A DNA stretch of 10,629 nucleotides from Prevotellaceae bacterium (GTDB taxonomy: Bacteria > Bacteroidota > Bacteroidia > Bacteroidales > UBA932): assembly GCA_031259935.1 (NCBI GenBank), contig JAIRKV010000138.1, positions 1 to 10,629 of the forward strand, written 5' to 3'. Of this stretch, positions 1 through 4,341 are shown piece after piece (positions within the stretch are counted from its first letter, which is position 1; every line of letters begins with the position of its first letter). A program made the translations under genes and the position numbers. Below the pieces are notes generated by a model. The model was given only the letters and a program-made list of their open reading frames with translations. It had not been told where the DNA came from and ran no database searches.

Positions 1-102
1 TTTCATTTCGCGCTTAAACCGCGACTCGTACATTATGCCATCTATGATGCAATATATACAGAACAAGCAGAACAGACAGAATATTACAAACCATGCGCTC
101 AT
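1..102 (-). CDS. Small membrane protein, N-terminal part only (3' end outside window)
   Basis: I read this short frame directly from the minus strand. It starts with ATG at 102-100 and stays open for 34 codons to the window edge, so the C-terminus is missing. Residues 3-20 form one hydrophobic segment, probably a membrane anchor, followed by a charged stretch (ESRFKREMK). Four cysteines sit every third residue at positions 9, 12, 15 and 18 of the hydrophobic segment. The start overlaps the stop of the preceding gene as ATGA, and a strong GGAGG lies 6 bases upstream, which supports a real, translationally coupled gene. Following another small membrane protein at the end of a phage late region, it could be a spanin or holin-like lysis protein. 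That role is inferred from context only; no family was recognised. Confidence 0.7.
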   Translation of the reverse strand, partial: MSAWFVIFCLFCLFCIYCIIDGIMYESRFKREMK

Positions 103-323
103 TTTCTTCCTCCCTTTAAAGAGTGTATGTAAACTTCAAGGTCAACGACTTTCTTGCGCAGTTCCAGATTCTCTTCAAGCAATTTGCGATTACGTTCGGA
201 GAGCAGGTCTATTGACGATTGCAATTCTGCAATAAAGTCATTGTTGCGCTTTTTGCGCGCCACAAACCACGTTGCCATTGAACTCAGCGCCGACGCTACC
301 GTTGTTATCAGGACAGTATCCAT
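99..323 (-). CDS. Small membrane-anchored coiled-coil protein, possible lysis (spanin-like) protein
   Basis: This is a 74-aa protein. Residues about 3-22 are hydrophobic and end in WFVARKKR, a positive cluster that suggests the tail faces the cytoplasm, or that the anchor is a signal-anchor. From about residue 27 to 68 the sequence is rich in Leu, Glu and Lys with heptad-like spacing (ELQSSIDLLSERNRKLLEEN), pointing to a coiled coil. One N-terminal anchor plus a coiled coil is the general plan of i-spanins (Rz-like) and of small membrane proteins often found near phage lysis genes. No adjacent endolysin is visible, so the role is inferred. The gene starts 10 bases after the capsid gene stop and overlaps the next gene by ATGA. 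Its G+C is higher than that of the genes beyond the capsid gene. Confidence 0.75.
   Translation of the reverse strand: MDTVLITTVASALSSMATWFVARKKRNNDFIAELQSSIDLLSERNRKLLEENLELRKKVVDLEVYIHSLKGGRK
107..114 (-). promoter_or_regulatory. Shine-Dalgarno site GGGAGGAA for the membrane protein at 102-1
   Basis: The minus strand reads GGGAGGAA here, with the core GGAGG six bases before the ATG at 102. It lies inside the last codons of the upstream gene (encoding Lys-Gly-Gly-Arg). A canonical site stands out because most other starts in the window follow A/T-rich leaders without one. It decides the start of the partial gene and suggests coupling with the 74-aa gene before it. Confidence 0.65.
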
Positions 324-333
324 TCACATAATT

Positions 334-1242
334 TTACGTGCCTTGATAAAACAGTACGACGCCCTTTTTGTCGTTGCGCATGAACGAGCCGCCCGCGCGA
401 ACTTCGCCCGAAAGTACGTCTCCGAACATCAGCGCATCGCCCGCGTTGTCGTATATCACTATATCGCCAACCGCACGACTCACCATCGACGAACTCCACG
501 CTATGCCGGCGGCGCTGTCGGTTGCCGCAGCCGACGCCGTCCACAGTTTCGATACGCCCGCCGACGTTGACTTTGCAACCTGCGAGCGCAGATAAATATT
601 GAAGCCGTAAAGCATGCCCAGCGTCCCCTGCTGCGCGTTGGCGCTTGCCAGGAATGCCGCCGCCTCCGTTTCCGTCAAATCCGACAGTAACTGCCCGTAC
701 ATTTCCGCATCAAGCAGCAGATTGCGTCCCTCCTGCGGGGCGTTCCATTTGTCGAATATCGTACGCAGCTTGCGTATATCCGCTTTCTGTACCGATTTGC
801 GGCTGCCCGTTGCTGTCGGAATATACGCGGGAGCGTTCGCCCCCGAAGTCGGCTGCGCCGTTACCGATGCCGGCAGCCATTTGTAGACAAGGTCGGCGTA
901 AATCGCCTCCGTGAGAGCCGCCTTAATTCCCGCAAGAACACTCTGCCTTTTGTCGTAACTCAACTCGACGGCTTCCGCGTGCGGTATCGTTATCGGTCCC
1001 AGGTAGTAGTTCTCGATGCTGTAGTTTAAATCAACGTCCGTACGTTCTGCGGGCGCCGTCAGATTGTCGCCCGGCGAGAACGGACGCGTCTTCGACACTG
1101 CCGGCAGAGCGCCCGCATTCGGAACGTGTACCGTCAGGTTGTCAACAAATCCGCTGTGGTCTACCGACCGCGCGGCGAACGTGTTGTCGGCGAATAACGC
1201 CTCAATTATGGACTGTATCCATATTTCTTTTTGTAATGCCAT
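334..1242 (-). CDS. Phage major capsid protein (Bacteroidota type)
   Basis: This 302-aa protein is most likely the major capsid protein that forms the head shell. The N-terminus (MALQKEIWIQSIIEALFADN) and the stretch at residues 37-53 ending in HVPNAGALPAVSKTR match my knowledge of capsid proteins from Bacteroides prophages, where a target-like 'HIPNAG' segment follows the start. The size fits an HK97-fold capsid without a long scaffold domain. No protease motif or obvious cleaved prodomain was seen. The C-terminal part has the mixed beta/Gly-Ala-Ser character of such proteins. The leader is almost pure A/T, as expected of a highly expressed Bacteroidota gene. G+C is clearly higher than in the portal and baseplate-like genes: line 601-660 counts 40 of 60 G or C, against 22 of 60 in line 5161-5220. 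Assignment is by recalled family resemblance, not by a search. Confidence 0.82.
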   Translation of the reverse strand: MALQKEIWIQSIIEALFADNTFAARSVDHSGFVDNLTVHVPNAGALPAVSKTRPFSPGDNLTAPAERTDVDLNYSIENYYLGPITIPHAEAVELSYDKRQSVLAGIKAALTEAIYADLVYKWLPASVTAQPTSGANAPAYIPTATGSRKSVQKADIRKLRTIFDKWNAPQEGRNLLLDAEMYGQLLSDLTETEAAAFLASANAQQGTLGMLYGFNIYLRSQVAKSTSAGVSKLWTASAAATDSAAGIAWSSSMVSRAVGDIVIYDNAGDALMFGDVLSGEVRAGGSFMRNDKKGVVLFYQGT

Positions 1243-1276
1243 TTTTTTTATTTTTTATTTAAATTAAATTTCATAT
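1243..1276 (-). promoter_or_regulatory. A/T-rich leader of the capsid gene
   Basis: The 34 bases between the 228-aa gene and the capsid gene contain only two non-A/T bases on either strand, and the minus strand ends in a run of A just before ATG. No Shine-Dalgarno sequence is present. A-rich leaders of this kind favour strong translation in Bacteroidota because they stay unstructured. I found no TAnnTTTG box here, so the capsid gene is probably transcribed from an upstream promoter. Confidence 0.45.
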
Positions 1277-1963
1277 TTATAATGATATTTTTTCTATCTC
1301 AATATAACTGTCCATCGCCGTTATTTTGTAGCGATTACCTGCTTCCGTTTCAAGATAAACCAGGTAAAAATCCTCAGACATATAAGACCATGGAGTCCAT
1401 GAAGTAGTATTAACGGCGTCTATTCGTTCAAATATCGGTATCATTTGCTCCTTAGGATTTCCCTCCGGGTCAGCGCCAATATACATATTCATCCTGGTAA
1501 ACTGACGACCTCTTACATTAAATTTTCCACTTGTGGCGATAATAGAAAGGCCACCGCTGTTGTCGATTTGTATCTTAACATCTTCGTCAATCTTTACTGT
1601 CAGGTACGAACTTGTTTTATAGCACCTCTTATTCAGTATCCGGGTGGCTATATCGGCGGTTCCCTCAATGATTGTGTCGCCTGCGTCGTCGGGGCTTACG
1701 CTTCCGTTTTCGCCGTCCGACTTAAAAGAGCCTGTAAATGCATTGAGCGCAAGAACCGCATCGTTTGCCGATTCTGCAACTTCGCCGTTTATTTCTATTT
1801 GCGAATAATGTAATCCTTGCGAATTTATGCTTTCTATAAGGCGTATTGTTGAAATTATTTTTACAAGATCGCCTTTTGCTGTTGCAGTAAATATCGCCGG
1901 CATTACAGTATCATTTACAATGATGTTTTTTTTGTCGTTGTCTATTTGTTTTATTTGTAACAT
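1277..1963 (-). CDS. Uncharacterised phage protein, probably virion-associated
   Basis: This 228-aa protein sits directly before the capsid gene. Its first half (residues 1-85) contains YSQIEINGEVAESANDAV followed by LALNAFTGSFKSDG. That pattern resembles small beta-rich proteins common in Bacteroidota phages, in which a 'set in the DNA as a field' phrase (residues naming a position, then a short helix, then FxGSF) recurs. The second half is beta-rich (LTVKIDEDVKIQIDNSGGLSI, and a Trp/Tyr-rich section near residues 190-205). There is no signal peptide and no membrane segment. Its place immediately before the capsid gene would suit a decoration, head-fibre or scaffold role, but this is inferred from position only. 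The leader is A/T-rich and the gap to the upstream gene is 12 bases. Confidence 0.7.
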   Translation of the reverse strand: MLQIKQIDNDKKNIIVNDTVMPAIFTATAKGDLVKIISTIRLIESINSQGLHYSQIEINGEVAESANDAVLALNAFTGSFKSDGENGSVSPDDAGDTIIEGTADIATRILNKRCYKTSSYLTVKIDEDVKIQIDNSGGLSIIATSGKFNVRGRQFTRMNMYIGADPEGNPKEQMIPIFERIDAVNTTSWTPWSYMSEDFYLVYLETEAGNRYKITAMDSYIEIEKISL

Positions 1964-1975
1964 AATATATAATTT

Positions 1976-2254
1976 TTAAACTGGACATAATGTTAAATTT
2001 TCATTGACAGGTTCGTTTGTCAATATTTCATCCACATCCAAACCTGGATATTTATTATTCAAAAAAGTTTTGAATGCTGTATAGCGTTCATTTGCTGCCG
2101 TTTCGCTCAAAAGAGCAAAGTCGTCTTCTGTGATTTCTTCAAAAACGCCGAACTCCTGCAATACACTTTCTGTTATTGTTGTCTGCGTTCCGTTTGTGTC
2201 TTTTACTATTTCAATTTCCGTGAAAAATGCTTTTCCTGTGTTTGTTACTGCCAT
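1976..2254 (-). CDS. Small acidic hypothetical protein
   Basis: This 92-aa protein was not assigned to a family. It begins MAVTNTGKAFFTEIEIVKDTNG, probably beta-strands, and continues with an acidic, likely helical middle (EEITEDDFALLSETAANERYTAFKTF). It ends in LTLCPV. There is no membrane segment or known motif. It sits in a run of same-strand genes 13 bases after the 536-aa gene and 12 bases before the 228-aa gene, and its A/T-only leader resembles theirs, which supports it as a real gene. A minor virion or assembly role is plausible from context alone. Confidence 0.65.
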   Translation of the reverse strand: MAVTNTGKAFFTEIEIVKDTNGTQTTITESVLQEFGVFEEITEDDFALLSETAANERYTAFKTFLNNKYPGLDVDEILTNEPVNENLTLCPV

Positions 2255-2267
2255 AATTTTTATATTT

Positions 2268-3878
2268 TTAATTTAATGAAATTCTAACAATTATCGGACG
2301 CCCATCATATTCATCCGGTCTCATTCTTCCTATTTCTGTGCCTCCATCTATGAATGAAGATATATTATCAACTGTTTGAGTAACAATTCCTGATGTTCCC
2401 TGCACTTCGAGAACTATATCTATATCACGAATTCCTGTTATCATGCCAGATTTAATCTGTATTTGAGACTCTAATGATATTGCTATTATAAAATCTTCTA
2501 CATCTTCCGAGAATTGCCATGTGATTAATATTCTGTTATCCAGCAGCGGATGTTTTTTAAGGTTAAGATCAAGCCTGATTGCCTCACCAAAATTATCTGT
2601 CAGTTGACAAATCGGATTAACATATTCGGCTGATATATAAGTTAATGTATCGTCGAGTTGCTGACAGACAGGGCTTGTATAAGTTGCAGATACATATGTT
2701 ATTGTCTGTTCGATTTTCTGACAAACAGGATTTGCATAATTGGCTGATATGTATGTTTCTACAAGTTTTTGACAAATCGGATTGGTAAATGTTGCCGATG
2801 CATACATTTTTGCCATTTTCTGACAAATCTGATTGACAAATGCTGCTGATATGTATTCAGTCAGTTTTTCATATATAATAAGGTAATCCGAACTTATATC
2901 AGGTCGATATGTAAATTCAAACGAGCGCAGATTTTCTTTTGATGAAGTTTCTGCAGTAATTTCATCAATTATAACTGCGTTAAGTTTGTTGTTTTCGAAC
3001 AGATATATTTTTTTCGACATAAAAAAGTCGAGCAGCCAGGCTGTGTCATACTTTGTAAGCCAGCCTGTTGTCTGCGTTTTTATATCCGATTTTTCTGCAA
3101 AAAAAGTTTGTTCTGTGTCGCTCATGAGCGCTGTTTCGCGCGTAAATTCTGTGCTGTGTTTTATTTCGCCTGTGCAGCAAACAGTATCTATTCCGCCGAG
3201 CGAATTTTCAAACAAAAAATATTGCTCATCGGGTAACGATTTCACAACAGTATAATATTGATATTTACTTATTTTGTTTGCGTTGAAACTGTTTGTTGCG
3301 CAAACAACCGCTTCTGCTTTCACAACCCGTTTCAGCGCAGACTTCAAAATTGCGCTTATGTTTACAGTATAAACATTGTTTGCGCTCATTGCAGTAACTG
3401 GTATGCTTATCGGATTGCCGGTTTCAAAATATGCTGTGATATAAAGGTAGGATGTTTGCGTTGCGTGGTATGTAAGGAATTCGGGCTGCTGCAATGTGAT
3501 TTTTTTCATTTTCGGTTGCCATGTAAGAAAATTTTTTGTAAGAAAATTTACGGGCGTATTGTTGAAATCCTTTATACCGCAACGCAATGCTGAAAAGTTA
3601 TAAGAAGTTGTGTTTATTTTAAGAACAAAATTTTTTCTGATATTTTGCTGCACAAAAACATTAGTTGAAGGAACTGTAAATGTCAATTCATTGATAACGA
3701 CATCTGCAATATCAAGCGAAACAAGGCTGTCGAAGTCGGGCGTATAAGTTTCGTCGAGCAGTGTTTTATCTGCTGTAAGCAACTGCACGCGAACTTCGGC
3801 ATCCGACTGTACTTTTACTTTCGGCAGATTGCCCGAAAAGCAAAGTCCCTCAGGCTTTGATATTACAGTTGTCGACAT
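2268..3878 (-). CDS. Tail or baseplate-like protein with five Cys repeats near the C-terminus
   Basis: This is a 536-aa protein. Residues 1-60 (KPEGLCFSGNLPKVKV, then LLDETYTPD) and residues about 218-296 (FLFENSLGGIDT, later TGWLTKYDTAWLLDFFMSKK and a FEFTYRPD end) resemble a family recurrent in Bacteroidota phages and prophages, which I associate with the tail tip or baseplate. The resemblance is from memory and the function is not proven. Residues about 335-424 are five repeats of the form Y(I/V)SAx(F/Y)xNP(I/V)CQ, with Cys at 352, 369, 386, 405 and 424. A beta-rich domain of about 110 residues follows and could be a receptor-facing or adhesin-like end. The ATG overlaps the stop of the 61-aa gene as TGATG, so the two are probably translationally coupled. 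The gene is intact. Confidence 0.75.
   Translation of the reverse strand: MSTTVISKPEGLCFSGNLPKVKVQSDAEVRVQLLTADKTLLDETYTPDFDSLVSLDIADVVINELTFTVPSTNVFVQQNIRKNFVLKINTTSYNFSALRCGIKDFNNTPVNFLTKNFLTWQPKMKKITLQQPEFLTYHATQTSYLYITAYFETGNPISIPVTAMSANNVYTVNISAILKSALKRVVKAEAVVCATNSFNANKISKYQYYTVVKSLPDEQYFLFENSLGGIDTVCCTGEIKHSTEFTRETALMSDTEQTFFAEKSDIKTQTTGWLTKYDTAWLLDFFMSKKIYLFENNKLNAVIIDEITAETSSKENLRSFEFTYRPDISSDYLIIYEKLTEYISAAFVNQICQKMAKMYASATFTNPICQKLVETYISANYANPVCQKIEQTITYVSATYTSPVCQQLDDTLTYISAEYVNPICQLTDNFGEAIRLDLNLKKHPLLDNRILITWQFSEDVEDFIIAISLESQIQIKSGMITGIRDIDIVLEVQGTSGIVTQTVDNISSFIDGGTEIGRMRPDEYDGRPIIVRISLN
2605..2871 (-). repeat. Five tandem in-frame repeats (51 and 57 bp) inside the 536-aa gene
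   Basis: The plus strand shows TGACA followed by a similar unit at 2605, 2662, 2719, 2770 and 2821, giving periods of 57, 57, 51 and 51 bases (19, 19, 17 and 17 residues). Copies agree best around the codons for Asn-Pro-Ile/Val-Cys-Gln and Ser-Ala, and differ in the linker. The length change of six bases keeps the frame. Unequal recombination or slippage could change the copy number. Confidence 0.85.
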
Positions 3879-4063
3879 CAGATTTTGTTTTTGAGTATAT
3901 AATCAAAAAAAAGATTTGCAAGTTGCGCATAAGAGCGTTCTTCTTTGTCGTCATCCCTGCAGGCAGGAAAAAATTCAAGTCGTCTGCCCAAGCCTTCTTC
4001 TATTGTTATAACTGCTTTTTTGTCTATGTGCTGGTCGTCTTTGAATACAATTTTTGTTGTCAT
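3878..4063 (-). CDS. Small hypothetical protein, first gene after the stem-loop array
   Basis: This 61-aa protein has a short beta-type start (MTTKIVFKDD), a charged middle (CRDDDKEERSYAQLANL) and a basic end (FFDYILKNKI). No family was recognised. It has no membrane segment. The start at 4063 is chosen because it lies 16 bases after a TAnnTTTG promoter box, behind an A-rich leader, and because the stop overlaps the start of the 536-aa gene as TGATG. It may act as a small partner or chaperone of the large protein that follows, but that is only inferred from the overlap. Confidence 0.65.
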   Translation of the reverse strand: MTTKIVFKDDQHIDKKAVITIEEGLGRRLEFFPACRDDDKEERSYAQLANLFFDYILKNKI

Positions 4064-4079
4064 TTCTGTTTTTTTGTTT

Positions 4080-4117
4080 CAAAAGTAGAAATGAAAATTT
4101 TTGCAATAAAGGACAAA
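4080..4117 (-). promoter_or_regulatory. Candidate phage promoter P1: TTTGTCCTTTA - 19 bases - TACTTTTG
   Basis: On the minus strand the 11-mer TTTGTCCTTTA (4117-4107) is followed after exactly 19 bases by TACTTTTG (4087-4080), which fits the Bacteroidota -7 box TAnnTTTG. If the box is centred at -7, the 11-mer covers about -41 to -31, overlapping the usual -33 element. The predicted start of transcription is near 4073-4076, about ten bases before the ATG of the 61-aa gene. The same 11-mer, spacer length and box occur at 8973-8936. The location directly after the stem-loop array supports a fresh transcription start. Confidence 0.6.
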
Positions 4118-4136
4118 AAGCGCTAATTTTACAGGT

Positions 4137-4180
4137 GTGCGGCTCGGCTGCGCACGGGCGTCTGTTTGTGAAACAGGCGC
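4137..4180. other. Two adjacent stem-loops, array copy 1
   Basis: The first hairpin has the arms GTGCG (4137-4141) and CGCAC (4151-4155). The second has GCGTCTGTTT (4158-4167), loop GTG and AAACAGGCGC (4171-4180). The second stem is fully paired as plus-strand RNA with one G-U pair. As minus-strand RNA the same position is a C-A mismatch. There is no T-run directly after either stem, so this pair is not a classic terminator by itself. Confidence 0.6.
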
Positions 4181-4188
4181 ATAATCAT
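4151..4188. repeat. 38-bp perfect direct repeat, copy 1
   Basis: The 38 bases from 4151 to 4188 (starting CGCACGGGCG, ending ATAATCAT) are identical to 4304-4341, 153 bases away. The repeat includes the whole GCGTCTGTTT/AAACAGGCGC hairpin. This copy is entirely non-coding, while the other ends in the stop codon of the 703-aa gene. Confidence 0.9.
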
Positions 4189-4246
4189 TTATGTATCGAA
4201 AAGCAAACTTTGATGTATGGTTTGCTTTTTCATTCAGATACATAAA
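4188..4246. terminator. Nested hairpin with U-run arms, probable bidirectional terminator
   Basis: An outer perfect 10-bp stem (TTTATGTATC at 4188-4197 with GATACATAAA at 4237-4246) encloses an inner perfect 10-bp stem (AAAAGCAAAC at 4199-4208 with GTTTGCTTTT at 4220-4229). The inner stem starts in A4 and ends in T4 on either strand, the plan of a bidirectional intrinsic terminator. It lies downstream of the 703-aa gene and before promoter P1. Confidence 0.5.
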
Positions 4247-4250
4247 GGAT

Positions 4251-4275
4251 AAAACTCAAATCTGCTTTGAGTTTT
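4251..4275. terminator. Perfect 10-bp hairpin, probable terminator of the portal to 703-aa unit
   Basis: AAAACTCAAA (4251-4260) pairs perfectly with TTTGAGTTTT (4266-4275) around a 5-base loop. On the minus strand the stem ends in TTTT, as in an A-stem-T terminator, and it lies about 63 bases after the stop of the 703-aa gene. Its A/T-rich stem is modest in stability, but it is stacked with the other hairpins of the array. Confidence 0.5.
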
Positions 4276-4292
4276 CAAAAAACATACACAGC

Positions 4293-4333
4293 TGCGATGC
4301 AATCGCACGGGCGTCTGTTTGTGAAACAGGCGC
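4293..4333. other. Two adjacent stem-loops, array copy 2
   Basis: The first hairpin is TGCGAT (4293-4298), loop GCA, ATCGCA (4302-4307). The second is GCGTCTGTTT (4311-4320), loop GTG, AAACAGGCGC (4324-4333). The layout is the same as copy 1, but the first hairpin has a different 5' arm and loop while remaining paired, which hints that the folded shape matters. It directly follows the stop of the 703-aa gene on the minus strand. Confidence 0.6.
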
Positions 4334-4341
4334 ATAATCAT
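4304..4341. repeat. 38-bp perfect direct repeat, copy 2, overlapping a stop codon
   Basis: This copy is identical to 4151-4188. Its last four bases supply the TGA stop (4340-4338) and one base of the final codon of the 703-aa gene. Copy 1 may therefore mark where the 3' end of another gene or an older version of this one once stood. Confidence 0.9.

Noticed and set aside
154..570. Plus-strand open frame of 138 codons opposite the capsid and membrane genes
   Set aside because: Its product is Arg-rich and low in complexity, as expected of an antisense frame in G+C-rich DNA, and it spans two supported minus-strand genes.
2617..2826. Minus-strand Cys-rich frame of 69 codons within the 536-aa gene
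   Set aside because: It is the tandem repeat read in another frame; its regular Cys pattern follows from the DNA repeat.
4054..4245. Plus-strand frame of 63 codons in the intergenic region
   Set aside because: It runs through promoter P1 and one repeat copy, has no ribosome site or family resemblance, and overlaps the start of the 61-aa gene.
4243..4253. Near match TAAAGGATAAA (plus strand) to the promoter 11-mer
   Set aside because: It differs by one base, lies inside the hairpin array and has no TAnnTTTG box at the 19-base spacing.
4137..4341. Diversity-generating retroelement, because a palindrome lies right after a tail-like gene
   Set aside because: No reverse transcriptase is present, and the DNA beside the two 38-bp copies does not form a template/variable pair; the flanks are unrelated.
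4151..4341. CRISPR array
   Set aside because: There are only two repeat copies, the 115-base interval contains hairpins rather than a spacer, and no cas gene is visible.
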